A stretch of DNA of 64,000 bases, taken from positions 1 to 64,000 of the forward strand of contig JAZUOG010000072.1 of the NCBI GenBank assembly GCA_045604545.1. Direction: 5' to 3'. This document shows, piece by piece, positions 1 to 8,729 of the stretch. The position numbers and the translations under genes are program-made. The notes beneath the pieces were generated by a model. It was not told where the DNA came from. It worked only from the letters and a program-made list of their open reading frames with translations, and did not search any database. Position 1 is the first letter of the stretch; the number at the start of each line of letters is the position of its first letter. The stretch comes from RGIG1959 sp045604545 (GTDB taxonomy: Bacteria > Bacillota > Clostridia > Oscillospirales > Acutalibacteraceae).

Positions 1-2
1 GA

Positions 3-350
3 GCTTTTCTCTTTGATTTGCAGAGAGATATTGCCGCAAGAAACAACTGTATCATGGACGGCAGAGATATCGGCACGGTGGTCCTTCCCGATGCGAAGGT
101 GAAGATTTTCTTGACGGCATCGGCAGAAGATCGCGCAAAACGTCGTTTTGATGAGCTTATTCAAAAAGGCATGAATGTTACGTTTGAATCGGTATTGAGC
201 GACATGATTGAGCGGGATAAACGGGACAGCGAACGTGCCGCTGCGCCTCTTAAACCGGCAGATGACGCGGTAATGGTGGATACAACCGGCAATACACTTG
301 AACAATCGGTGGCGATCCTTCAATCCATTGTAGAGGAGGCAACAGCGTGA
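3..350 (+). CDS. cmk: Cytidylate kinase, 3' part (5' end outside the window)
   Basis: Phosphorylates CMP and dCMP in the cytosol. The visible part carries the family motif DGRDIGTVVLPDA followed by KIFLTAS and the RAKRR lid region, which places it in the C-terminal half of CMP kinase. The reading frame is open to the window edge and codes for family-like residues before the first TTG, so the gene is cut by the window rather than truncated in the genome. It overlaps plsC by 4 bases (GTGA), consistent with a cmk-plsC-ispH operon, an order common in Clostridia. Identification is firm; the true start lies upstream. Confidence 0.93.
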   Translation, partial: AFLFDLQRDIAARNNCIMDGRDIGTVVLPDAKVKIFLTASAEDRAKRRFDELIQKGMNVTFESVLSDMIERDKRDSERAAAPLKPADDAVMVDTTGNTLEQSVAILQSIVEEATA

Positions 351-970
351 AAACGACCTTTGCAATTCGTATAGGCAGAGCAGTTCTGTTTATTCTCAGG
401 CCGATTATCTGGTTGCTGTTTCCGTATAAGATGATCGGGAAAGATAACATTCCGACGTCAAAAGAACCGCTTATTGTGGCGTGTAACCATATTTCGATGG
501 TGGATCCTGTGTTTTTGTTGATCGCCTTGAAACGCCCTGTGTATTTCATGGCCAAAGAGGAATTGTTTCACAACCGATTTGTCGGTTGGCTGTTGCGTAC
601 CTTTTTCGGCGTTTTTCCCGTCAGCAGAGGAAAAGGGGATACAACCGCCATCAATACGGCATTTTCTGTTCTTGAGAATAACGGCGCACTGGGCATTTTT
701 CCTGAGGGAACACGTTCGAAGGACGGCACGTTGGGCCCTGCCAAAGCGGGCGTCGCTTTGATTATGGCGAAAGCGCAGTGTCCGATGCTCCCTTGCGCGG
801 TGTTTACCAAATGCGGACAAGTGAAGATGTTCCGTAAAACAACGGTTGTGTTCGGAAAAACGTTGACTGCTGAGGAACTTCATTTGGCTCAGGAACGTCC
901 GGATCTCCGCTATGCGTCGAGAGCCATTATGGCGAATATTGCTCAGATGATTGAGGTGAACAAAGAGTGA
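347..970 (+). CDS. plsC: 1-acyl-sn-glycerol-3-phosphate acyltransferase
   Basis: Membrane-associated acyltransferase that makes phosphatidic acid from lysophosphatidic acid. The 207-residue protein has an N-terminal hydrophobic stretch (about residues 10-28), the catalytic NHxxxxD motif as NHISMVDP, and the substrate-binding FPEGTRSKDG motif, in normal order and spacing. The GTG start at 347 follows a GAGGAGG site 8 bases upstream and overlaps the cmk stop. Its own stop overlaps the ispH GTG start, so the three genes look translationally coupled. PlsC-family proteins vary in acceptor, so exact substrate is inferred. Confidence 0.92.
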   Translation: MKTTFAIRIGRAVLFILRPIIWLLFPYKMIGKDNIPTSKEPLIVACNHISMVDPVFLLIALKRPVYFMAKEELFHNRFVGWLLRTFFGVFPVSRGKGDTTAINTAFSVLENNGALGIFPEGTRSKDGTLGPAKAGVALIMAKAQCPMLPCAVFTKCGQVKMFRKTTVVFGKTLTAEELHLAQERPDLRYASRAIMANIAQMIEVNKE

Positions 971-2994
971 CGCACATTCAACTGGCAAAAACGGCCGGTT
1001 TTTGCTTCGGTGTTAATCAGGCGATAACAGCGGTCGAAGATCTGGTTTCCAAAGGAAAACGTGTGTGTACACTTGGCCCGATCATTCATAATCCTCAGGT
1101 GGTGGATTCTCTTGCGGCGAAGGGTGTCCGTATTGTGAATTCCCCCGACGAGGTGAAAGCGGGCGAGACGATGGTTATTCGTTCTCACGGAGTCTCTGCT
1201 TCGGTGTATGATCACGCAAAAGCACTCGGCGTTGATGTATATGACGCTACGTGCCCGTTTGTTGCGAAGATTCATCGATTGGTCCATCAGCACACGAAGA
1301 ACAGGGCGATTGCGCTCATTGCCGGCGATGAAACTCATCCTGAAGTTATCGGCATACGCGGTCATTGCGTGAATCGGTCGTATGTGTTCTCTTCGCTGGA
1401 GGAACTTCGAGAACTGACAGAATCACCGGATTTCGTCAAAAATTATTCAAATTTTCCCATAATTATGGTGTCTCAAACCACATTTCATCTGAAAACTTGG
1501 GAAAATTGCGTAAAATTTGCAAAAAAACACTATACAAATCTTTTTCTTTTTGATACAATATGTAATGCTACTTCGAAAAGACAGAACGAAGCGGCGCAGC
1601 TTTCTGCGGAAAGCGATATGATGGTTATTGTCGGAGGGCGTCAAAGCTCCAATACTGCAAAATTGCGTGATGTATGCGCGAAATCCTGCCGTACGATTCT
1701 TATCGAAACGGCCGATGAGCTCAGTTTCGCCGATTTTGCACAGGTTCACCGCATCGGTGTAACTGCAGGTGCTTCAACACCCGACGATATTATAAAGGAG
1801 GTACTTTCAACCATGTCTGAAATTGTCAACAACGAAAACAAACCGGTGGAGGTTACTGTCTCTGATGAGATGAGCTTTGAAGAAGCTTTGAACGTCACCT
1901 TCCCGGAATCTCAATTGAAAGAGGATAGCAGCAGAGTGCGCGGTATCGTTCTGGCGGTCTCGCAAAACGAAGTGCAAGTCGAAGTTGTCGGTCGTAAACA
2001 AACCGGCTATATTCCCGCTGATGAACTTTCCGCTGACCCCAACGCTGTTCCTGCTGACCTTGTGAAGATCGGCGACGAACTCGAACTGTTGATCATGCGC
2101 ACCAACGATCAAGAGGGTACCATCATGCTCTCTAAGAAGCGTATCGATGCTCTTAAGGGCTGGGATACCATTGTTGCTGCTGAGCAAAGCGGCGAAGTGC
2201 TCGAAGGCACTGTTTCGGATGTTATCAAGGGCGGTATGCTGGTTGTTTCCAACGGCGTTCGCGTGTTTGTGCCCGCTTCTCAGGCGAGCACCTCTCGTCT
2301 TGATGATCTTTCCGTTCTTCTCAAGACTACCGTGAAGTTCCGCGTGATCGAGGTGAACACCTCTCGTCGTCGTGCGGTCGGTTCTGTTCGCGCTGTTTCC
2401 CGTGAACTCCGCAAGGAGCAGGAAGAGGCGTTCTGGGCTCAGGCGGAAGTCGGTCAGAAGTATACCGGCACTGTCAAGTCGCTTACGTCTTACGGTGCGT
2501 TTGTTGATATCGGTGGCGTCGATGGTATGGTTCACATTTCCGAGCTTTCTTGGAAACGTGTTAAGCATCCGTCTGAGGTCGTTGCGATCGGTGACGTGAT
2601 CGAGGTCTATATCCGCGATCTTGATGCTGAAAAGAAAAAGATTTCTCTCGGCTATCGCAAGGCTGAAGAGAATCCGTGGGAGATCTTCAAAGCAAACTAC
2701 GAGGTTGGCTCTGATGTGACGGCGAAAATTGTCGGTATGACCGCTTTTGGCGCTTTTGCTCAGATCATTCCCGGTGTTGACGGTCTTATCCATATTTCTC
2801 AGATTGCCAACCATCGCGTCGAGAAACCGCAGGACGAGCTGTCGGTCGGCCAGGAAGTGACTGTGAAGATCACCAATGTCGATTATGACACCAAGCGCAT
2901 CAGCCTGTCCATTCGCGCTCTCCTCGAGCCGGAAGTGGTTGAAGAAGTTGCAGAAGAAGCGGTTGAAGAGACCGCGGAAGATGCCGCTGAATAA
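967..2994 (+). CDS. ispH: IspH-ribosomal protein S1 fusion (HMBPP reductase plus four S1 domains)
   Basis: Residues 1-282 are 4-hydroxy-3-methylbut-2-enyl diphosphate reductase, the last step of the MEP isoprenoid pathway. The three iron-sulfur cysteines are C13, C96 and C199, with the HNPQVV and THPEV substrate-site motifs present. Residues from about 310 onward hold four S1 RNA-binding repeats, the last two being the most canonical (GAFVDIGGVDGMVHISEL and GAFAQIIPGVDGLIHIS), followed by an acidic tail. Such IspH-S1 fusions are known in Clostridia. A strong ribosome binding site and ATG lie exactly at the domain junction (1794-1815), so a free S1-like protein may also be made. Start is GTG overlapping plsC. 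Confidence 0.95.
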   Translation: MTHIQLAKTAGFCFGVNQAITAVEDLVSKGKRVCTLGPIIHNPQVVDSLAAKGVRIVNSPDEVKAGETMVIRSHGVSASVYDHAKALGVDVYDATCPFVAKIHRLVHQHTKNRAIALIAGDETHPEVIGIRGHCVNRSYVFSSLEELRELTESPDFVKNYSNFPIIMVSQTTFHLKTWENCVKFAKKHYTNLFLFDTICNATSKRQNEAAQLSAESDMMVIVGGRQSSNTAKLRDVCAKSCRTILIETADELSFADFAQVHRIGVTAGASTPDDIIKEVLSTMSEIVNNENKPVEVTVSDEMSFEEALNVTFPESQLKEDSSRVRGIVLAVSQNEVQVEVVGRKQTGYIPADELSADPNAVPADLVKIGDELELLIMRTNDQEGTIMLSKKRIDALKGWDTIVAAEQSGEVLEGTVSDVIKGGMLVVSNGVRVFVPASQASTSRLDDLSVLLKTTVKFRVIEVNTSRRRAVGSVRAVSRELRKEQEEAFWAQAEVGQKYTGTVKSLTSYGAFVDIGGVDGMVHISELSWKRVKHPSEVVAIGDVIEVYIRDLDAEKKKISLGYRKAEENPWEIFKANYEVGSDVTAKIVGMTAFGAFAQIIPGVDGLIHISQIANHRVEKPQDELSVGQEVTVKITNVDYDTKRISLSIRALLEPEVVEEVAEEAVEETAEDAAE

Positions 2995-3005
2995 TAAAAC
3001 CTTCA

Positions 3006-3040
3006 GAAAAGCTTCGGTCTGTGCACCGAGGCTTTTCTTT
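3006..3040 (+). terminator. Rho-independent terminator after ispH-S1
   Basis: A 13-bp stem (3006-3018 with 3025-3037, one G-U pair) with a 6-base loop, followed by a short T run. It begins 12 bases after the ispH-S1 stop and ends the cmk-plsC-ispH operon. Confidence 0.85.
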
Positions 3041-3139
3041 ATCCCAGAAAGGTCAATAAAAGTTAAACAATCGATGGAAATAGAAGATATACGACGAAAA
3101 TCGGAGAATGCAAGAGATATTTGTGATTTAATCGCCTTA

Positions 3140-3185
3140 TTTGACTTTTGCTGACTTTGACCAATCCTGACTTTTGGGCTATAAT
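3140..3185 (+). promoter_or_regulatory. Sigma-A promoter embedded in CtsR-like heptad repeats
   Basis: TTGACC (3157-3162), a 17-bp spacer and TATAAT (3180-3185) form a near-consensus promoter for the ctsR operon. Heptads resembling the CtsR half-site TTTGACC sit at 3140, 3150, 3156 and 3166, forming two direct-repeat pairs each with a 3-base spacer, the spacing known for CtsR boxes. They cover the -35 element, so repression of the operon by its own first gene product is the natural reading. Two of the four heptads diverge at their first two bases. Confidence 0.8.
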
Positions 3186-3217
3186 CAAATTGTTCTTGAA
3201 AGGAGATGTGATGATGT

Positions 3218-3685
3218 ATGCGTATGAGTGATGCTATTGCGGCGTATATTCTTCATATGATGGAATCGGAAGCTTCGGAAACGATTGAACTTCGCCGAAA
3301 TGAGTTAGCAGGCGAGATTGGATGCGTACCGAGTCAGATCAATTATGTGCTTAGTTCTCGTTTTACGCCGGAACAGGGGTATATTGTTGAAAGCAGGCGC
3401 GGCGGCGGTGGGTATATCCGCATTCGTCGTGTTCCGTTTCAGTCGGAAGTGTCGATGCTTACCCATGTCGTCAATGCTATCGGCGATTCGTTGATGGCAT
3501 CATCTGCGGAAGCGATTCTTCATAATCTCAGGGATCACGGTGTGATCGATCAGTCGACAGCACAGATCATGTATGCCGCTGTGAATGATCGCCCGTACGC
3601 TGATATCCCGATGGCTTATCGCGATCACCTACGCGCAAAAGTCATGAAAAATATGCTTACAGCAGCAGCAATGTCAAGAGGATAA
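3218..3685 (+). CDS. ctsR: Transcriptional repressor CtsR
   Basis: Represses class III heat-shock genes (clp genes) until heat or McsB activity inactivates it. The 155-residue protein has the typical winged helix-turn-helix with the conserved IGCVPSQINYVLSSRFT recognition region and the glycine-rich wing SRRGGGGYIRI, then the C-terminal dimerisation domain. Length matches the family. The ATG at 3218 was chosen because AGGAGA lies 11 bases upstream; an ATG two codons later is also possible. It is the first gene of ctsR-mcsA-mcsB-clpC, and its promoter carries CtsR-like sites, implying autoregulation. Confidence 0.96.
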   Translation: MRMSDAIAAYILHMMESEASETIELRRNELAGEIGCVPSQINYVLSSRFTPEQGYIVESRRGGGGYIRIRRVPFQSEVSMLTHVVNAIGDSLMASSAEAILHNLRDHGVIDQSTAQIMYAAVNDRPYADIPMAYRDHLRAKVMKNMLTAAAMSRG

Positions 3686-3697
3686 GGGGGAAATGTT

Positions 3698-4201
3698 ATG
3701 CTTTGTCAATTATGCAAACAACGTAATGCAACCACGTATTTGAAATATACCGTTAACGGTAAAACGGCGCAGGCGTATGTGTGTGATCATTGCGCATCCA
3801 AGCAGAAGGCGGATGCGATGCATATGCCGGGGATCAATATGGGCTCGCTTTTCGGTGGATTGTTTTTTGAGCCTATGTGGCGCGATGCGGAAAGCGTGGA
3901 ACGTTGCACAACGTGCGGGAAAAGCTACCGTGATATAGTCAGCGACGGCCGCGTTGGATGTGCCGATTGTTACATCACCTTCTATCATCAATTGTTACCG
4001 TCGATCCAACGTATTCACGGAAAAACTTCGCACATCGGAAAGACGGTCGAAGCGCCTGCAATCGTGATGGAAGAGAGTCAAGATACCGTCGAGCGCTTGA
4101 AACAGGAATTGCAAAGTGCCATCGACGCTCAGGAATATGAGCGATGTGTCGAACTGCGAGATCGTATCAAACAATTGGAAGGAGAGAATACCGATGAGTG
4201 A
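3698..4201 (+). CDS. mcsA: McsA, zinc-finger activator of the McsB arginine kinase
   Basis: Adaptor that activates McsB and helps control CtsR and ClpC. The 167-residue protein begins with a CxxC pair (CQLC) and a second one (CDHC), followed by CTTC and CADC further on, four zinc-ligand pairs as in McsA. The C-terminus carries a UVR-type coiled segment ending in RDRIKQLE. A GAGGATAAGGGGG purine stretch precedes the ATG. The stop overlaps the start of mcsB by 8 bases, which fits stoichiometric co-translation of the two partners. Confidence 0.94.
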   Translation: MLCQLCKQRNATTYLKYTVNGKTAQAYVCDHCASKQKADAMHMPGINMGSLFGGLFFEPMWRDAESVERCTTCGKSYRDIVSDGRVGCADCYITFYHQLLPSIQRIHGKTSHIGKTVEAPAIVMEESQDTVERLKQELQSAIDAQEYERCVELRDRIKQLEGENTDE

Positions 4202-5210
4202 AAAATGGTATTGTGAGCTTTCGGATGATGATATGGTGATCAGTACGCGTGTGCGTTTAGCACGCAACCTTGCTCATCGTCCTTTTCCTTCGTCGATGAC
4301 TGCCGCTCAGCGCGCCGAAACGGTCGAGGAAATCTATGAAGCGGCGTTGCAGATCGGTGGTTTACAACTTAAAAGAATCGATTTGAAGGACTGTGAACAA
4401 CGTGAAATTTTATCGATGGTTGAAAAACACTTGATAAGTATCGAGTTCGCCAGACGCGACGACAGTGTACTGCTGTTGTCGGAGGATGAGCGGATCAGCA
4501 TTATGATCAATGAGGAAGACCATGTGCGAATCCAGGTAATGGGAGTGGGAAACTCGTTGAATGAAGCGTACGAGCTTGCCGATCACGTGGATACGGCATT
4601 AAACGAACGTTTGCATTTTGCGTTTGATGATCGTTTGGGATATTTGACGCAGTGCCCGACTAATCTGGGAACAGGAATGCGGGCGTCGCTGATGCTTCAT
4701 TTACCCGCGCTTCATGAGAATGGTTCGATTCAGCAGTTGTCCGGTACGGTTTCTAAACTGGGTTTGACCATTCGGGGGGCATACGGTGAAGGCTCGACGT
4801 CGTATGGATCCTTGTATCAGATTTCCAATCAGATCACGCTTGGAATCGGTGAAAAAGCCGCAATTGAAAATTTGCAGGGGATTGCAGAACAAATCATGAA
4901 GCAGGAGGGCGCTCTCAGAGAGCAATGGGACAAAGATCCTCAACTGGAAGATCGCGTTTGGCGTTCTTACGGCATTCTGCAAACAGCAAGAGTGATGTCG
5001 TATGAAGAAGCCATGCGTTTGCTCTCGAATTTGCGCATCGGCGTATACAATCACATGATTGATCAGGTGTCTGCGGGGACAATTGTGCGTCTTATCAACG
5101 AGTGTCAACCCGGATGCCTTATGACGGAGAACGGATGCGATCTGACCTCAGAGGAACGCGATTGTTTGCGTGCTAAACTGATCAGAGAGACTATCAAAAA
5201 CGGCGATTGA
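4194..5210 (+). CDS. mcsB: Protein arginine kinase McsB
   Basis: Phosphorylates arginines on CtsR and on damaged proteins, marking them for ClpCP. The 338-residue protein is a phosphagen-kinase homologue: VISTRVRLARN near the N-terminus, the nucleotide-loop segment CPTNLGTGMRASLMLHLP, and a C-terminal stretch with RIGVYN. The frame stays open upstream into mcsA, but the ATG at 4194 has AAGGAGAGA at the right distance and gives the family N-terminus (MSEKWYCELSD). Third gene of the stress operon, 20 bases before clpC. Confidence 0.95.
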   Translation: MSEKWYCELSDDDMVISTRVRLARNLAHRPFPSSMTAAQRAETVEEIYEAALQIGGLQLKRIDLKDCEQREILSMVEKHLISIEFARRDDSVLLLSEDERISIMINEEDHVRIQVMGVGNSLNEAYELADHVDTALNERLHFAFDDRLGYLTQCPTNLGTGMRASLMLHLPALHENGSIQQLSGTVSKLGLTIRGAYGEGSTSYGSLYQISNQITLGIGEKAAIENLQGIAEQIMKQEGALREQWDKDPQLEDRVWRSYGILQTARVMSYEEAMRLLSNLRIGVYNHMIDQVSAGTIVRLINECQPGCLMTENGCDLTSEERDCLRAKLIRETIKNGD

Positions 5211-5230
5211 TCCTTGTTTAAGAAAGGTGG

Positions 5231-7702
5231 ATGAGAATCGTGTATCGTTTTAAGGGGTTTACGGAAAAAGCCAACAGAGCGTTGAATATGGCGATTGAAT
5301 CGGCGCAGGAACTCGGTCATACGTATATCGGGACAGAGCATATTGTGCTTGGCTTGTTGCGCGAAGGAACGGGTGTTGCGGCGGTGATTCTGAACGAAAA
5401 GGGGATTGAGGCGCCGGAATATATGCAGTTAATACTGTCGGGGGAACCCGGCGGGCATCCGACGCGATTGTCGCCCGAAGATTTCACACCGCGTTCCAAA
5501 AAAACAATGGAATCGGCGGTGATCGAGGCGGCAAATCTTCAAAACGGCTACATCGGCACCGAACATATCCTGTTGGCGGTGTTGCGTGATCCGGATAGTG
5601 TTGCTATGAGATTGCTGGTATCTATGGGAATGCGGTGCGATGAGATCTATAATGATCTTACTCAGCGCCTTGGCGGTACTCGTGCGGAAAAGTCGGAGAT
5701 AAATAAAGCGGGAAAAGGAGCAAGCGGACAAAGGCGAGGAGCAGGGAAAACGCCCACGCTGGATCAATTTGGACGCGATCTGACGGATATGGCTCGACAA
5801 GGTAAGATCGATCCCGTTATCGGCAGAACAGCGGAAATTGATCGTGTATTGCAGATCCTTTCTCGACGAACGAAAAATAACCCTTGCTTGATCGGCGAAC
5901 CCGGTGTTGGTAAAACGGCGGTTGCGGAAGGTCTTGCGCAAAAGATCGCGTCTGATGAAGTGCCTGAGTTGTTGCGCGGTAAGCGCATTATTTCCCTTGA
6001 TCTGACGGGAATGGTTGCGGGAGCTAAGTATCGCGGAGATTTTGAAGAGCGGATCAAAAATGCTCTCGAAGAAGTGAAAAATGCCGGAGATGTCATTCTG
6101 TTTATCGATGAAGTACACACCATCGTCGGTGCGGGAGCAGCAGAAGGGGCGGTCGATGCCGCCAATATTCTGAAACCCGGACTCGCACGCGGTGAGATTC
6201 AAGTGATCGGCGCGACAACACTTGAAGAATATCGACGGTATATTGAAAAGGATGCGGCTTTGGAAAGACGTTTTCAACCGATTATTGTCGGGGAACCGAC
6301 AGAAGAAGATGCGATCCGCATCTTGATGGGGCTTCGGGATAAATATGAAGCGCATCACAAGGTAAAAATTTCAAGCCGCGCCGTTGAGTCTGCGGTTTTG
6401 ATGTCATCACGATATATTACGGATCGATATTTGCCGGATAAAGCGATTGATTTGATCGATGAAGCGGCATCAAAAGTACGGTTGCGTGCGTTTACACCTC
6501 CCGCAGATATGAAGGAATTAGAAAACGAATTGAAGCGTTTGGTAGAAGAAAAGAATGCGGCGGTGAACGAACAGGAATTCGAGCGTGCCGCCAGACTTCG
6601 TGATGAAGAAATAACGGTTCGAGAGAAGCTTAAGGAGTGTCAGAATGCATTTGCACAGAAAAATGCAGGCATCACCGGAGAAGTAACAGAGAACGATATT
6701 GCTCAGATCGTCTCCGAATGGGCAGGTGTTCCCGTGACGCAGCTGACAGAAGAAGAAAGCGACAGGTTATTGCGTTTGGAAGACGTGCTTCATTCCCGAA
6801 TTGTCGGTCAAAACGACGCGGTCAGTGCTGTGTCACGTGCTATTCGCAGAGGTCGAGTCGGGTTGAAGGACCCGAAGCGTCCTGTTGGTTCGTTTATCTT
6901 TTTAGGACCGACGGGTGTCGGTAAAACCGAACTCTGTAAAGCCTTGGCAGAGGTCATGTTTGGCGATGAAAATGCCATGATTCGTCTGGATATGTCGGAG
7001 TATATGGAAAAGCACACCGTGTCACGTTTGGTGGGCTCGCCTCCGGGGTATATCGGTTATGATGAGGGCGGACAGCTGACGGAAAAAGTCAGAAGAAAGC
7101 CGTATTGTGTCGTGCTGTTTGACGAAATCGAAAAAGCGCATCCCGATGTGTTTAATATGCTTCTCCAAATTCTTGATGACGGCATTCTGACGGATTCTCA
7201 AGGCAGAAGAGTCAGCTTTAAAAATGCGATCATTATCATGACCTCCAATGTCGGCGCCAGAAGAATGACGGAGCAAACGGTGTCTTTTGGTTTTGGTGTT
7301 TCGGAGAATACGTCGAGCGATGATGTTCGCGTGAGAGAACAGGTTCTTTCCGATTTGAAGCAGCTGTTCAGACCGGAGTTTTTGAACAGAGTGGATGATG
7401 TGATCGTTTTTCAAAAGTTGAATAAGAGTGATATTGCGGAGATTTCGCGTCGGATGCTCTCGACGTTGGATACGCGTATGACAGAGATGGGAATGCATAT
7501 ATCAGCGACGGAAGCGGCGATTGACGCGATTGCCGAAGCTGGATTTGACCCGGTTTATGGTGCGCGACCGTTAAGAAGAGCCATTCAAACGCGGATCGAA
7601 GACGTGCTGGCGGAAAAATTGCTTGAAGGCGAATTCAAACCGGAAGACACTGTGGTTGTAGATTATATTGACAACAACTTCACGTTTACAAACACACAAT
7701 GA
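5231..7702 (+). CDS. clpC: ATP-dependent Clp protease ATP-binding subunit ClpC
   Basis: AAA+ unfoldase that feeds ClpP. Domains in order: two N-terminal Clp_N repeats (about residues 10-140), AAA module 1 with Walker A GEPGVGKT and Walker B LFIDEVHT, the UVR motif that defines ClpC (EQEFERAARLRDEE), AAA module 2 with Walker A GPTGVGKT and Walker B LFDEIEKAHP, and the D2 small domain. At 823 residues it is full length. The ATG at 5231 lies right against the AAAGGTGG site; the GTG at 5240 has better spacing and may be the true start. Last gene of the ctsR operon. Confidence 0.96.
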   Translation: MRIVYRFKGFTEKANRALNMAIESAQELGHTYIGTEHIVLGLLREGTGVAAVILNEKGIEAPEYMQLILSGEPGGHPTRLSPEDFTPRSKKTMESAVIEAANLQNGYIGTEHILLAVLRDPDSVAMRLLVSMGMRCDEIYNDLTQRLGGTRAEKSEINKAGKGASGQRRGAGKTPTLDQFGRDLTDMARQGKIDPVIGRTAEIDRVLQILSRRTKNNPCLIGEPGVGKTAVAEGLAQKIASDEVPELLRGKRIISLDLTGMVAGAKYRGDFEERIKNALEEVKNAGDVILFIDEVHTIVGAGAAEGAVDAANILKPGLARGEIQVIGATTLEEYRRYIEKDAALERRFQPIIVGEPTEEDAIRILMGLRDKYEAHHKVKISSRAVESAVLMSSRYITDRYLPDKAIDLIDEAASKVRLRAFTPPADMKELENELKRLVEEKNAAVNEQEFERAARLRDEEITVREKLKECQNAFAQKNAGITGEVTENDIAQIVSEWAGVPVTQLTEEESDRLLRLEDVLHSRIVGQNDAVSAVSRAIRRGRVGLKDPKRPVGSFIFLGPTGVGKTELCKALAEVMFGDENAMIRLDMSEYMEKHTVSRLVGSPPGYIGYDEGGQLTEKVRRKPYCVVLFDEIEKAHPDVFNMLLQILDDGILTDSQGRRVSFKNAIIIMTSNVGARRMTEQTVSFGFGVSENTSSDDVRVREQVLSDLKQLFRPEFLNRVDDVIVFQKLNKSDIAEISRRMLSTLDTRMTEMGMHISATEAAIDAIAEAGFDPVYGARPLRRAIQTRIEDVLAEKLLEGEFKPEDTVVVDYIDNNFTFTNTQ

Positions 7703-7710
7703 TCGACCCC

Positions 7711-7741
7711 AAAAAGCCGCACCAAAGGGTGCTCCTTTTTC
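7711..7741 (+). terminator. Terminator after clpC
   Basis: A GCACC/GGTGC stem flanked by an AAAAAG/CTTTTT extension with a short internal mismatch, ending in a T run. It lies directly after the clpC stop codon. Confidence 0.7.
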
Positions 7742-7787
7742 TTACGTGTATGTCAAACTTTTAACCATGGAAACTTGTTGTGCGTCC

Positions 7788-7816
7788 TTGATTTTTTTAT
7801 CGTTCTGTGATATAGT
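7788..7816 (+). promoter_or_regulatory. Promoter of the oxidoreductase-AraC pair
   Basis: TTGATT, a 17-bp spacer and TATAGT, located 40 bases upstream of the GTG start at 7856 and downstream of the clpC terminator. Confidence 0.7.
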
Positions 7817-7855
7817 GGATTTACCGTAGATTTCTGTAAAAAGGAGAGATTTGTT

Positions 7856-8701
7856 GTGAAAAAAATCGGTTTCATCGACAACTATCTTGATGAATGGCAT
7901 GCCAATAATTATCCCGCTGTGATTCATAAACTGGCGGGAGATGAGATGCGCGTTACATATGCCTACGCGAGACAAGATGCGCCCGGCGGTATGACCACGG
8001 ACGAGTGGTGTGCTAAGAACAATGTTGAGCGTGTAGACACGATTGAGGAACTTGTTGAGAAGAGCGATTACATTATCGTTTTGTCTCCCGATCACCCGCA
8101 GTATCACGAGGAGCTTTGTGCTGTGCCTCTTGCATCGGGAAAGCGCTGCTATGTCGACAAGACATTTGCCGTTGATGCTGCTACGGCGAAACGCATTTTT
8201 GCTGTTGCTGAAGCGAACGATACACCGGTGTTTTCTTCCTCGGCTCTCCGTTTTGCAGACGAAGTCATGGCAAAATCGTTCTCTGCCGATGAAGTCGATC
8301 ACATGACCGTGATCGGCAACGGTAACACAGAGATTTATCTTATTCATACGATTGAGCCGATGGTTTCGATGATGGGTCCCGATGCGGAACGCATTATGTT
8401 TGTCGGCACGGATTCGTCGCCCGCGTGGGTCGTTGAATTCAAGGGCGGCAGAAAAGTGAATATGGCCGTGTATCAAAATGCCCATTCCTGGTATTTCCGT
8501 GTCCATAAAAAGGACGGAGATGTTGTCGTGATTCCCGAAACCAACCGCTTCTTTGATTCTTTCCTTGAGCAGCTTGTTGATTTCTTCCGCACCGGAGACG
8601 TAAAGGTGGCTCATGAAGAGACGGTGGCTGTTATTGAAATCCGAACAAAGGCGCTTGAGGCGATGAAGACTCCCTACACATGGCTGACGATTGAAAAATA
8701 A
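7856..8701 (+). CDS. Gfo/Idh/MocA-like NAD(P)-dependent oxidoreductase
   Basis: A 281-residue protein with a Rossmann-like N-terminal half: MKKIGFIDNYLDEWH, then the pattern ELVEKSDYIIVLSPDHPQYH and a KRCYVDKTFAVD segment that corresponds to the EKP-type lysine of the Gfo/Idh/MocA family. The C-terminal half fits the alpha/beta substrate domain. The substrate cannot be read from the sequence; sugars or inositols are usual in this family. GTG start with AAGGAGA 9 bases upstream. The next gene, 28 bases on, is an AraC regulator that probably controls this gene or responds to its substrate. Confidence 0.7.
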   Translation: MKKIGFIDNYLDEWHANNYPAVIHKLAGDEMRVTYAYARQDAPGGMTTDEWCAKNNVERVDTIEELVEKSDYIIVLSPDHPQYHEELCAVPLASGKRCYVDKTFAVDAATAKRIFAVAEANDTPVFSSSALRFADEVMAKSFSADEVDHMTVIGNGNTEIYLIHTIEPMVSMMGPDAERIMFVGTDSSPAWVVEFKGGRKVNMAVYQNAHSWYFRVHKKDGDVVVIPETNRFFDSFLEQLVDFFRTGDVKVAHEETVAVIEIRTKALEAMKTPYTWLTIEK

Positions 8702-8729
8702 TGAATTGACCGATAATAGGAGGGACATT

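Noticed and set aside
967..2994. Frameshift or assembly error joining ispH and S1
   Set aside because: The frame is continuous, both halves are complete, and IspH-S1 fusions are known in Clostridia.
7742..8728. Long - strand open frame (328 codons) opposite the oxidoreductase
   Set aside because: It lies fully across the oxidoreductase gene, lacks a ribosome binding site, and the + strand frame has family motifs and a promoter.
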